A stretch of 64,000 nt of DNA, from positions 3,219,001 to 3,283,000 of the forward strand of contig CM072861.1 in assembly GCA_036937835.1 (NCBI GenBank), read 5' to 3'. Below, one piece after another: positions 53,492 through 63,733 of this stretch. Made by a program: the position numbers and the translations under genes. This DNA is from Pampus argenteus (lineage: Eukaryota; Chordata; Actinopteri; Scombriformes; Stromateidae). Positions within the stretch are counted from its first letter, which is position 1; every line of letters starts with the position of its first letter. The notes below the pieces were generated by a model. It searched no databases and had not been told where the DNA came from. It saw only the letters and a list, made by a program, of their open reading frames with translations.

Positions 53492-53985
53492 TGTCACAGT
53501 CTGCCCCCCTTTCACCTACCTCTAAGTAATTTTCCATTCCCTCTCCACTCACCTGCCAGCCACGCCCCCCTCATCAGACCTACTCCCCTCACCTGCTTCC
53601 CATCACCAATCAAGCTAGGATTTAAGCTCTCCCTGCTCACTCACTCTCTGCCAGATTGTTCTACATGCTCCTGCAAGACTTTCCAGCACTCTTCTTCGGA
53701 TTGATCTCCCGCTGCCGACTTTGCCTGCCTTGGACCAACCTGTTTGCTGTACTCCCGGTAACCGACCCTGCCTTCTGTCTTCGACCACGAGCTTCTGATC
53801 TCTCTGGATTCTGCCAGCTGGTGTCGGCCCAGCTACTGGTGGCTAGCTCCTGGTACGTCTGCCTCAACTCCTGCCTACCTGCTTGCTGGACTGGTGTTCC
53901 CAGCCTAAGGCCCCAGACTTTCCCTGTGCCCAGAGAGACTGATTCCTGCGTGTGCTGCATTTGGGTTCTAATTACACCCGTCACA
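53492..53985 (+). repeat. 5' LTR
   Basis: TG...CA ends. TTTAAG at about 53621 is a TATA-like box. The predicted transcript start about 30 nt later begins at or near GCCAGATTGT (53650-53659), the sequence complementary to the primer-binding site. Confidence 0.95.
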
Positions 53986-53987
53986 GT

Positions 53988-53997
53988 ACAATCTGGC
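53988..53997 (+). promoter_or_regulatory. Self-primer binding site
   Basis: ACAATCTGGC lies 2 nt after the 5' LTR and is the perfect reverse complement of GCCAGATTGT in the LTR at 53650. No match to a tRNA 3' end (TGG start adjacent to the LTR) is evident. Tf1/sushi elements are known for self-priming from the 5' end of their own mRNA. Confidence 0.7.
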
Positions 53998-54002
53998 CAG
54001 AA

Positions 54003-55007
54003 ATGGACCCAGCGCACCCTTCTTTGCCGCAGTCCCGGCTCAAGAGGATCGAAGACGCACTTCAGCAACACGAGGAAAGATTCGCCTCCATTACAGCTGA
54101 CATCCAGCAGGCTACGGGGAACCAGACACAAGGGTTAGCTATGCTAGCTAACCAGGTCCAGCAGCTGGCAGCAGCCTTTACCCAATCTGCAGCTGCTTCG
54201 GCTGCTGCTCCACCACCACCACCCCCGCCTGCTGCTGTTCCCATTCCTTCGGGTCTACTGCCGGAGCCCCGGGTGGGACCTCCAGAACGATATGCTGGAG
54301 ATCCGGAAGGCTGTAACCCCTTCATCACCAACTGCTCCATCCTCTTTGCTCTGCAGCCCCAGACCTTCGCTTCAGAGGAGGCCAAAGTGGCGTTTGCCAT
54401 CAACCACCTGACAGGTCGAGCCCGCCTGTGGGGAACAGCAGAGTGGGAACGCCAGACCACTGCCTGCTCCTCCTTCCAAGCCTTCACCATGGAGCTTCGT
54501 AAGGTGTTTGGCATAGCATCCATCGGTCCAGACGTCACAGGGGGTCTGATGGACTTGAGCCAAGGTGAACAAACTGTCGCTAACTACGCCATTGAGTTCC
54601 GCATCAGGGCCCGTCAGAGTTACTGGAACGAGGCTGCCATTTGCGATGCTTATCTGCGGGGTCTGGAGGACTACATTAAAGACGAGTTGGTCTCTCACAA
54701 CCTTCCCTCTTCTCTGGATGAACTTATTGAACTTACATCCCGGATTGATCGCCGCGTGCAGGCAAGACGCCAAGAGAGGCGGCAAGGACAGGCAAACCAG
54801 CGCCTGCTGGGCCGACCACGTGTTCCTCCAGAGACTTTGGGTACCTCTAGTGGTCAGGGAAGAGAGGCCGAACCCATGCAGGTGGGCCGCACCAGTCTCA
54901 CTCCTACGGAGCGGGAGCGCCGTCGCCAGGGGAAACTCTGCCTCTACTGTGGTCAAGCAGGTCACTTCATCTCACAGTGTCCAGCAAAAGGCCGGACTCA
55001 CCAGTAG
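54003..55007 (+). CDS. gag: gag of the Tf1/sushi-type element
   Basis: The frame is open from 53952 inside the LTR, but the ATG at 54003 (MDPAHPSLPQ) just after the LTR is the likely start, giving 334 residues. In order it shows a short coiled-coil-like stretch with Ala/Gln-rich sequence, a Pro-rich patch (PPPPPPPAAVP), and a retrotransposon gag domain (FALQPQTFASEEAKVAFAIN, WGTAEWERQ, YLRGLEDYIKDEL). One CCHC zinc knuckle (CLYCGQAGHFISQC) follows near the C-terminus. It forms the particle that packages element RNA. It overlaps pol, which lies in the -1 frame. Confidence 0.93.
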   Translation: MDPAHPSLPQSRLKRIEDALQQHEERFASITADIQQATGNQTQGLAMLANQVQQLAAAFTQSAAASAAAPPPPPPPAAVPIPSGLLPEPRVGPPERYAGDPEGCNPFITNCSILFALQPQTFASEEAKVAFAINHLTGRARLWGTAEWERQTTACSSFQAFTMELRKVFGIASIGPDVTGGLMDLSQGEQTVANYAIEFRIRARQSYWNEAAICDAYLRGLEDYIKDELVSHNLPSSLDELIELTSRIDRRVQARRQERRQGQANQRLLGRPRVPPETLGTSSGQGREAEPMQVGRTSLTPTERERRRQGKLCLYCGQAGHFISQCPAKGRTHQ

Positions 55008-58000
55008 AGGGGGAAGTACTGGTGAGTCGTCCCTCTGAGCTATTCCTCCGAAAACGATCCTTATGCCATGTTCAGCTGTTACTGGCGGAGGGTTCCCAAA
55101 CCCTCGCCACCTTCATTGACTCTGGTTCTGATGTCAGCCTCATCGATAAGGACCTGGCCCAGCAACTAGGCATCAACTGCATACCACTGCCTGCCCCGGT
55201 TCCTGTCAATGCCCTCGATGGTCATCTCCTGGGGAAAGTGACTCACCAGACCACACCCATCCGCATGCTTATGTCCGGTAACCACCATGAGACAATCCAG
55301 TTTCACATTCTGCAGTCTCCCCGAATCCCTCTCATCCTGGGATTCCCGTGGCTCCGTCGCCATAACCCTCATGTCGACTGGGCGACGGGGTCAATCCTGG
55401 GGTGGGGGTCATCTTGTCATCAAGTGTGTCTCCAACAAGCAGCTGCTCCCCAGCTGTCCCGATGTCCCAGTCCTCTGCTTGACCTGTCAGGGGTGCCGGT
55501 GGAATACCATGACTTCAGGGAGGTCTTCAGCAAGGTTAAGGCAACCTCATTGCCCCCACACCGGCCATATGACTGTGCCATCGACCTGCACCCCGGCTCT
55601 ACTCCTCCTAGGGGGCGCCTGTACTCACTGTCAGCTCCGGAGAGGGAGGCCATGGAGACCTACATTAATGACTCTTTGGCAGCAGGCATTATCCGTCCCT
55701 CCTCGTCCCCTGTTAGTGCTGGCTTCTTCTTTGTCCAGAAGAAAGATAAATCTCTTCGGCCCTGTATTGATTATCGAGGCCTGAATGACATAACTGTAAA
55801 GAACCGCTACCCCCTCCCTCTCATCTCCTCTGCCTTTGAGCTCCTGGAGGGGGCCACCATATTTTCCAAATTGGACCTTCGCAACGCCTACCATTTGGTC
55901 CGCATCCGGGAGGGGGATGAGTGGAAGACAGCCTTCATCACCCCCACTGGACACTACGAGTATCTAGTCATGCCCTTCGGCCTCACCAACGCCCCTGCTG
56001 TCTTCCAGGCCCTGGTTAATGACGTGCTCCGGGACATGTTGAATAAGTACGTGTTTGTTTACCTGGATGACATACTGATCTTTTCCAAGACCAAGGAGGA
56101 ACACGTCCACCACGTCCAGGCAGTTCTCCAGCGGCTCCTTGAGAACTCTCTCTTTGTCAAAGCCGAGAAGTGCGAGTTTCACTCCTCGTCTGTGTCCTTC
56201 TTGGGTTTCATCGTGGGTCCTGGGAGCATCCAGATGGACCCTGCCAAGGTGTCAGCTGTCTCAGATTGGCCCACTCCTGACTCTCGCAAACAACTGCAAC
56301 GGTTCCTGGGCTTCGCCAACTTTTACCGGAGGTTCATCAGGGGTTACAGCATGGTAGCCGCTCCTCTCACGGCTCTGACTTCCTCCAAGGTGCCCTTCCA
56401 GTGGTCATCCGCAGCCGATGAGGCCTTCCGGTCCCTCAAAGCCAGGTTCACGTCAGCCCCTATCCTCCAAATGCCTGACCCAGAAAGGCAATTTGTGGTG
56501 GAGGTGGACGCCTCTGACGTGGGAGTAGGAGGGGTGCTCTCCCAGCGGTCAGCCAAAGACCAGAAGCTCCATCCATGCGCCTTCTTCTCCCGACGACTGA
56601 TCCCAGCTGAGAGGAATTACGACATCGGCAATCGAGAGCTTCTGGCAGTCAAACTGGCTCTGGAGGAGTGGCGTCACTGGCTGGAAGGAACTGCAATGCC
56701 GTTTTTGGTCTGGACTGACCACAAGAATCTGGAATACATTCGGTCAGCCAAGAGGCTGAACTCCCGACAGGCCAGATGGGCTCTGTTTCTGACCAGATTT
56801 AACTTTTCCCTCTCCTACCGGCCGGGGTCCCGCAACGTGAAGCCTGATGCCCTGTCCCGGCAGTTTTTGAGAGAGGAGGACTCGGCTGCCAGTTCCGACA
56901 CCATTCTCCCCTCCTCTAGTCTGATAGCATCACTCAGCTGGGAGGTGGAGGAAAGAATTAAGGCAGCTTTAGAAGATCAGCCTGGGCCCAGCTCGTGTCC
57001 TCCTAACCGCCTGTTCGTCCCCGCTCCCCTACGGTCCGACGTCCTCCAGTGGGCCCACAACTCCCTGCTCACCTGTCACCCTGGGATCCAGCGGACCAAA
57101 GAGGTGGTGCAGCAAAGATTTTGGTGGGCGACTCTGGCCGAAGACACCCGGGAGTTTGTGAACGCCTGCCCAGTATGCAACCAGCACAAACCCTCACACA
57201 AGGCCCCTGCTGGATTCCTGCATCCGTTGCCAGTGCCCCACCGGCCCTGGTCCCACATCTCCCTAGACTTTGTTACCGGTCTGCCACTGTCCAACGGCCA
57301 CACCACTATTCTCACAGTGGTAGATCGGTTCAGCAAGATGGCACATTTCGTGCCCCTGCCCAAGCTTCCCTCAGCCAAGGAGACAGCTGAACTGGTTCTG
57401 CTACATGTGTTCCGACTGCATGGTTTCCCTACTGACGTGGTCTCCGACCGGGGGCCCCAATTCACCTCCGTTTTCTGGAGGGAGTTCTGCACGCTGGTAG
57501 GGGCCACCGTCAGTTTGTCATCCGGGTTCCACCCCCAGTCCAACGGCCAGTCTGAGAGGATGAATCAGGAGATGGAGACTGCTTTACGCTGCATGGTCTC
57601 TCAAAACCCCTCATCCTGGTCCCAGCGGCTTCTGTGGGTGGAATACGCCCATAACACCCTGACCAGCTCTGCAACTGGACTCTCTCCATTTCAGTGTGCC
57701 TACGGGTTCCAACCCCCACTCTTTCCCGCCCTGGAGAAGGAGGTTTCCTGCCCATCAGTGCAAGCCTTCATCCGTCGCTGCCGCAGGACCTGGACTCAGG
57801 CCCGAACCACCCTTCTTCGCTCCACCGACCGCTACTCCACCACGGCCAACCGTCGTCGATCTAAAGCTCCGACTTTTCAAGTTGGCCAGAAGGTGTGGTT
57901 GTCTACCCGGGATCTACCCTTACGCGTAGAATCGAAGAAGTTGGCTCCCAGATTTATTGGACCTTTTGAGGTTCAAAAGGTCATCAACCCTGCGGCAGTG

Positions 58001-58459
58001 AGGCTCAAGCTACCCAGGTCCATGCGGGTCCACCCCACTTTCCATGTGTCCAAGGTCAAACCCGTCCGTGAGAGCCCCCTGGTCCCCGCTGCTCCTCCCC
58101 CGCCCCCACCCCGCATCATCGATGGGGGTCCCGCCTACACCGTCCGTCGTCTCCTTCGTTCCCGTCGCCGGGGAAGGGGTCTCCAGTACCTGGTGGATTG
58201 GGAGGGGTATGGTCCTGAGGAAAGGTCCTGGGTCCCTGCACGGCATATTTTGGATGCTTCCCTCATCAGGGAGTTTCATCGATGTCACCCAGATCAACCG
58301 GCTAGGTCCTCGAGACCCTCTAGAAGTACTACCAGTCCGCCTCCCTGTTCACCCGAGGTCTCTGACCACAACTCTGAGTATGAGGAAACCCCTTCGGAGG
58401 AGGAGGCACCTTCTGAAGCAGGGGAGGAGGAGGACATGGTGCTTTCAGAGGAATATTAA
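54977..58459 (+). CDS. pol: pol polyprotein (protease, RT, RNase H, integrase, chromodomain)
   Basis: Open for 1160 codons in the -1 frame relative to gag. There is no ATG at the 5' end (GTG first), so expression by frameshifting in the overlap is likely. AGCAAAAGG at 54982-54990 is the only slippery-like spot, and it is not a canonical heptamer. Domains by residue: aspartic protease (FIDSGSDVS, about 46-54), RT with YLDD near 362, RNase H (VDASDVGVG, about 510; WTDHKNLEY, about 580). Next come the integrase zinc finger H-H-C-C (CHPGIQRTKE to CPVCNQHK, about 695-738) and the DDE core (LDFVTGLP, SDRGPQFTS, NGQSERMNQE). A GPF/Y-type region (FIGPFEVQKV) and a chromodomain (YLVDWEGYGPEERSWVP, about 1075-1095) close the protein, with an acidic tail. 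No disabling mutation was seen. Confidence 0.93.
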   Translation: MSSKRPDSPVEGEVLVSRPSELFLRKRSLCHVQLLLAEGSQTLATFIDSGSDVSLIDKDLAQQLGINCIPLPAPVPVNALDGHLLGKVTHQTTPIRMLMSGNHHETIQFHILQSPRIPLILGFPWLRRHNPHVDWATGSILGWGSSCHQVCLQQAAAPQLSRCPSPLLDLSGVPVEYHDFREVFSKVKATSLPPHRPYDCAIDLHPGSTPPRGRLYSLSAPEREAMETYINDSLAAGIIRPSSSPVSAGFFFVQKKDKSLRPCIDYRGLNDITVKNRYPLPLISSAFELLEGATIFSKLDLRNAYHLVRIREGDEWKTAFITPTGHYEYLVMPFGLTNAPAVFQALVNDVLRDMLNKYVFVYLDDILIFSKTKEEHVHHVQAVLQRLLENSLFVKAEKCEFHSSSVSFLGFIVGPGSIQMDPAKVSAVSDWPTPDSRKQLQRFLGFANFYRRFIRGYSMVAAPLTALTSSKVPFQWSSAADEAFRSLKARFTSAPILQMPDPERQFVVEVDASDVGVGGVLSQRSAKDQKLHPCAFFSRRLIPAERNYDIGNRELLAVKLALEEWRHWLEGTAMPFLVWTDHKNLEYIRSAKRLNSRQARWALFLTRFNFSLSYRPGSRNVKPDALSRQFLREEDSAASSDTILPSSSLIASLSWEVEERIKAALEDQPGPSSCPPNRLFVPAPLRSDVLQWAHNSLLTCHPGIQRTKEVVQQRFWWATLAEDTREFVNACPVCNQHKPSHKAPAGFLHPLPVPHRPWSHISLDFVTGLPLSNGHTTILTVVDRFSKMAHFVPLPKLPSAKETAELVLLHVFRLHGFPTDVVSDRGPQFTSVFWREFCTLVGATVSLSSGFHPQSNGQSERMNQEMETALRCMVSQNPSSWSQRLLWVEYAHNTLTSSATGLSPFQCAYGFQPPLFPALEKEVSCPSVQAFIRRCRRTWTQARTTLLRSTDRYSTTANRRRSKAPTFQVGQKVWLSTRDLPLRVESKKLAPRFIGPFEVQKVINPAAVRLKLPRSMRVHPTFHVSKVKPVRESPLVPAAPPPPPPRIIDGGPAYTVRRLLRSRRRGRGLQYLVDWEGYGPEERSWVPARHILDASLIREFHRCHPDQPARSSRPSRSTTSPPPCSPEVSDHNSEYEETPSEEEAPSEAGEEEDMVLSEEY

Positions 58460-58541
58460 CCTCCTCCGGGCCCTCGCCACCCTCCCGACTCAGCAATTCA
58501 TCTTTAAGGACGTCAGGAGCCGTCCCTTGAGGGGGAGGTTC

Positions 58542-59035
58542 TGTCACAGTCTGCCCCCCTTTCACCTACCTCTAAGTAATTTTCCATTCCCTCTCCACTC
58601 ACCTGCCAGCCACGCCCCCCTCATCAGACCTACTCCCCTCACCTGCTTCCCATCACCAATCAAGCTAGGATTTAAGCTCTCCCTGCTCACTCACTCTCTG
58701 CCAGATTGTTCTACATGCTCCTGCAAGACTTTCCAGCACTCTTCTTCGGATTGATCTCCCGCTGCCGACTTTGCCTGCCTTGGACCAACCTGTTTGCTGT
58801 ACTCCCGGTAACCGACCCTGCCTTCTGTCTTCGACCACGAGCTTCTGATCTCTCTGGATTCTGCCAGCTGGTGTCGGCCCAGCTACTGGTGGCTAGCTCC
58901 TGGTACGTCTGCCTCAACTCCTGCCTACCTGCTTGCTGGACTGGTGTTCCCAGCCTAAGGCCCCAGACTTTCCCTGTGCCCAGAGAGACTGATTCCTGCG
59001 TGTGCTGCATTTGGGTTCTAATTACACCCGTTACA
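58542..59035 (+). repeat. 3' LTR
   Basis: It is nearly identical to the 5' LTR and is preceded by the polypurine tract. It ends TTACA, followed by the target duplication ACATT. Confidence 0.95.
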
Positions 59036-59040
59036 ACATT

Positions 59041-59360
59041 TGTGAACAGCAGTATGGTTTAATGCCAAAAAAGAGTACTACAGATGCAGTATTTGCTTTG
59101 AGGATGTTGATAGAGAAATACAGAGAAGGTCAGAGGGGGCTACACTGTGTCTTTGTAGATCTGGAGAAAGCTCATGACAGGATGTCCAGAGAGGAACTGT
59201 AGTATTGTATGAGGAAGTCTGGAGTGTCAGAGAAGTATGTTGAACATGTATGAGGGCTGTAAGACAGTGGTGAGGTGTGCTGTAGGTGTGACAGAGGAGT
59301 GAAGGTGGGACTGCATCAAGGATAATCTCTGAGCCCCTTCTTGTTCGCTGCAGAAGGACG
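59041..59360 (+). pseudogene. RTE-like LINE ORF, continuation after the LTR element
   Basis: It resumes the RT frame: CEQQYGLMPKKSTTDAVFAL, then LRMLIEKYREGQRGLHCVFV, then DLEKAHDRMSREEL and a stop. Degraded KVGLHQG and LSPFLFA motifs follow. Removing the LTR element and one ACATT rejoins the RT frame. Confidence 0.8.
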
Positions 59361-59761
59361 TTTTAACATGATGTGGACTTCCTTTGTGGTAGCTGATGCA
59401 ATAGCTTGTGAAAATTGTCACTGACAATTGATAATGTGCAGCCACCCTGCTGTTATTAGATCTTAATGCCACACCATTCTTTTTTATCAGAAGGCACACA
59501 GAACATTACTTTGGACAGTCCTCAGCTGCAAAACAGCATTTATTTTTTCATTCAAATTTCACATTAAGTTAGTTCATGTTTCTTTTGTAATTCAAGATTT
59601 TCTTGGTGCTCATATTCAGTTATTAAGCTTGTGTGAAGTGAGCCTCTTTTCCCTTTACATTACAGTTGAGTAGCATGCCATTCAAATCAAGCACTGCAAT
59701 ACTTATGACAGACTAATGAAATGTACAATGTGAAAGTAGTAAAAATAATCAAATTTAGTTA

Positions 59762-60105
59762 ATAAATCAAATCAAATCAAATCAAATTTTATTTATATAG
59801 CCCAAAATCACAAAATACATTTGTCTCAGAGACAGACAATGAATTATAATGAATTACAATGGATGATAAGAATTGGTTACAATGAATGATGAATTATTAC
59901 AGTAACAGTGGAACTTGTGATAGAGATACAGATGCACAGCAGCAAATCATTAACTAACTATAATCTGTAATGGGGATATGGCAACAATGATGATGGTGAC
60001 AACACATGCAGAAGACGCCACGCAGGACCACAGCAGCAGACACAGTCCACAAGAACCTGCTGGGCGAGAGAGCACAGAAACTCCGGGGAAGAAGGTTAGT
60101 TAGTA
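59762..60105 (-). mobile_element. LINE 3' tail, minus orientation
   Basis: Same family as 20673-21190 but lacking the middle arm (GACACCCTCTGTCC region), so internally deleted. It lies inside the hars duplicate. Confidence 0.75.
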
Positions 60106-60112
60106 ACATGAT

Positions 60113-60212
<100 letters not shown>

Positions 60213-60998
60213 TAGATGACAGAGTAACAGTCCTAACAGTGGAATATAAGGCCCTACGTTTCAACAGAAACACCTGTGTTGCAGAACAACGTGTTACTTT
60301 ACATCCTTGACTTTACTTGACTCATCACAGACAAGTCACCAAGATACAGTAGCAGGGAGGTGCCAATCTAGGGAGTAAATGCAATAAAATTGTCAGTCAT
60401 ACAGTGTTGTCCTTAAAAATACTGAGTATCATATTGCCAGTGAAAAAACTGAGTTTCTGTACTTTATACTATGAAGACATTTTTCGATGGCTTACCTGAG
60501 GAAAATCTTTGCTTCCTACTATTAAAAGTAGGAAGATGTTTCTTTTCAAATGTTCTCTAAACAAGTAAAATACAATCAAAAACTAGGAAAAATAAAGTAA
60601 CCAGGACCACCTACCTGACCAGACATGTTTAATGTTCATACTTGCTCTGGTCTGGTGGGCTTACCGACTGCAACACGTGTCTGATCCCTGCATTCTTCCA
60701 CCGTGGCTCATTGTGGCTCAGGGAAGCCTCTGGTGTTGTGTACATGTTGTTTGTCAAGATTTAATGTAATAAGATGTCTGGGTGTATATTGTAGATTGAA
60801 GAAGAAATGCAAAGCAGTTTGTTCTCAAGACACCAAAGGTAAGACCACATGCTGCTGTATTCAAACTTAGGCATGTATTTACTGTACATACAGAGCACTG
60901 TTGGGACAGGAAGGTACAGAGGACTGAGACTCTAAGACTCGGGTATTAACTTTTTTGAAATATTTAAATGTTTTTGTTTTGTGCACTAGACTAAATTC

Positions 60999-61192
60999 TT
61001 AGCCCTCGTGTGGTATTAGTATTTATGGGTCTGGTGGACCCGCTAGAGTTTTGGGCTTTCAAAACACCACAATCCAATAATTTTCTCTTAAAATACTAAA
61101 CATATGTGTTTTGATTTATGTTCTTCACAGAAAATGAGCCAAAGCCAATGAATTTCACGTTGAAAAAATAATTAATTAAACTGAAAACGGGT
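60999..61192. mobile_element. piggyBac-like MITE, 3'-truncated, in the hars duplicate
   Basis: It starts TTAG then CCCTCGTGTGGTATTAG and matches 10737 onward until AAACGGGTCAG, where it breaks off. The orthologous site in the parent copy (46710-46713) is an empty TTAA. Confidence 0.8.
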
Positions 61193-61229
61193 CAGTATGT
61201 CAGTATTTTTGTTTAAACATTTTTGTCAG

Positions 61230-61510
61230 TAACAGTGGATAGCTAAAATCTCAGCCTCTGCGTTAGCAGCATCAGCTGCCTTTTCAAGTTCTAGTGCTTC
61301 TAGAGCCGCTTTCAGTGTAGCTTTGTCCGAATCCAATTTGGCTCTCTGCTTTTTCAGTTCCGACATGCAGCTTCAGCTATGGCTCTGGCCTTAGTAGCAG
61401 TGATAAGCACTGACCTCTTTGACGTGTGCTTGAAGCAGGATACTAATGCTGCTTTTTCCTCATTTTGTGGGTTCTGGGCTTCCATAACTGCAGCAGATGA
61501 ATCCCTCTGA
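61230..61510 (-). pseudogene. Coiled-coil fragment, probably from a BEL/Pao-type gag
   Basis: The minus strand reads SVLITATKARAIAEAAC, then (after a frameshift) LKKQRAKLDSDKATLKAALE and ALELEKAADAANAEAEIL. Ala/Lys/Glu-rich coiled coils of this style head BEL/Pao elements in fish. Family assignment is tentative. Confidence 0.4.
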
Positions 61511-63733
61511 TAATATGTATTTTTCTGGTCTGAGAAAAAAGTGATGTCAAATCCCTGCTCTTAGATAAGGATTAGGAGGGACCGAGGTTGGTTGTCACTC
61601 TAATCTGCTCCCTCTCAGATCAGCTGGAGTAGTGTTGGATGCCTTTTTATTTTTATTATTCAAATACATTACATTACATAAGTGATCGTAATTTGCAATA
61701 GTACATGTTATTTGCATGCGTACTGATAAAATAAATATAAACCAATTCATCAATCAAATCATATACAACAATCACTTCTCTTTAACAAAGAATGTACAGC
61801 ACGTTGTGGTCACACATGGATACCATCAAAAATCATAAAAAAATAAATGAATAAATAAATAAACACATCATTCACATCACTCTGCCTTATCCAGAATCAA
61901 TTATCATACTTTCAGATCAGAGTGCAAGTCATAACTGAATAGAACATTTTTTGAACATTGTTCTTTATGTGCTGTGTCATTTACGGCTTTCCAAAAGTAT
62001 CTTCCTAATATGATTTTTTGGCTTGGATAACATAACACAATCAACTGTTTTATATGTTTAAAGTGATGAATGTCTTTGAGTCACAGTGGTAAGCACCTGT
62101 TTCTCTGAAAGATAAATACCAGGTGACGTTTGAAAAACCCAGAAGTCCACTTACTGTATTTCCAGAATCCTCAACCGTTCTGTCTGCTGATAAATTAAAT
62201 AATTGTTTTAACCCATTCCTGAAGTTGCATTTCCTAACAATTTAAACAATTGAATTGATTTTTTGTCTATCTTGATGTTACTTTATTTTGTTTTATATAT
62301 TCACATAAAATAATGTGTTCATACTTGGCATTTCTGGCTAAATGGATTACAGATTAAAAATCTTTATTGTGCAGCAGACAGAATATTATGGTTAGAATAG
62401 TCTTTGTTGAATCTTTATTGTGTCTTTCAGGAAAGCATGTGTTGTTAAATGACCTTCTGGATTTTAAAAAACTGTTCGTGTTTCAAAGAAACAGATGCTT
62501 ATGGTTATGAATTGAATGTAATGCACGATTACACGAGTCGAAGCTTGGACAAAAGGACCACAAGTTTTTGCTCAAGGAAAGAAAAAAAGGAGCAACAGAT
62601 AAATCTAGGCCTCATGGAATTTGTATTTTAAGGTGTTCCCATTCAGAGAGCCTATTTTTTGTGCTACTGAGAGTATTTAGCAACAGCATTAGTCAGTATA
62701 CCCCCCATGACACAACTGGAACCAAGGCATGTTTTCACAAGGTGTGTCATGTGGATGTTGGTGACTTTTATTCAACTGTTATATAACAGAAACAGAGTGT
62801 AGCTGTCATTGAAGGCAGGATAAATAAATAAATAAACAACTTAATAAATAGTTTAATAAATATTGAGTTAAAAATACAGTTCATTAATGAACACATTTCT
62901 AAGATTATTATTTTGATATTAAAAGCAACGTCAAGTGCATTTCATATTTTTGTTTTACTATGGGCATAAGGGTTATTTTTGGGTAGGAACCAAAGTTCTG
63001 CCGTCTCAAGTTGACGGTTGTTCCCTTTTTTGAGTTGCCACACATTATCAGAACAATTTGGATCACGCAGCAGACGGGTGCTGATGCTGCGGATAACTAA
63101 CAAGTGTCAAGACGTTAAAAGGATATTAAGTTCATCGACTTAAATTTCCTCTGTGAAAGTGAAAGCGGCCAATGAGGTATGTTTTGTTGTTTTATTACTT
63201 GTTTTATTTAGTAAATCTAACGTAAAGTCTTCTAAGTCATGTATCATATCGTTATGTTTGTACCATTAAGTAATTAAGTAATTAAATAACTTAACTACAT
63301 TAAGTAGTTAAGTTATGTAATAACCTGCCTGTCTGTATTTTGAGTTTGTTTTTTACTGATTAAGGACGTTTGAATATTGATAAACAAAATACAGAAAAGA
63401 GATTTAAAAAAAAGAGATATTTTGAAAACTGGAAAATAAATTATGCTGAGCGAAGCTGTACTGGAAAGAAGGAAGCGCGCGTCTGTCTCATTTCTTCTAC
63501 TGTTTTACAGGTACCCTGCCTGGGACCTGTTACAAATGCTGTTAAAATGGTGTTGGTTGAACATCTTTATTACTTAAAACAACACATTAATCCCACATTT
63601 GTATGTATTTCAGTTTTACAGTGATCTTCAATTGAGAGTGAAAATAAATTCTTGAAGAAAGACAACTTTGCCTTTCACTGGAGAACTGTTAGCTATCTCC
63701 CAAACTAAACACACCACGTTTAGGGAGGGCAGA
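61511..63733. other. Unassigned AT-rich sequence
   Basis: I see no domain-bearing frame, splice-linked exons or structured repeat in these 2.2 kb. The 60-84-codon open frames have no recognisable content. Confidence 0.6.

Larger units (their letters stand above)
53492..59035 (+). mobile_element. Young Ty3/gypsy chromodomain retrotransposon (Tf1/sushi type), 5544 bp
   Basis: It has two 494-bp LTRs (53492-53985, 58542-59035) beginning TGTCACAG, with one difference noticed (CCCGTCACA against CCCGTTACA). They are flanked by the target duplication ACATT (53487-53491, 59036-59040). gag and pol are open. A purine tract TTGAGGGGGAGGTTC (58528-58541) precedes the right LTR. A chromodomain closes pol. 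All parts expected of an autonomous element are present. It sits inside an RTE-like LINE in the same orientation. Confidence 0.95.

Noticed and set aside
53656..54138. 160-codon frames within the LTRs
   Set aside because: They repeat in both LTRs, have no domain and overlap LTR regulatory sequence and the start of gag.
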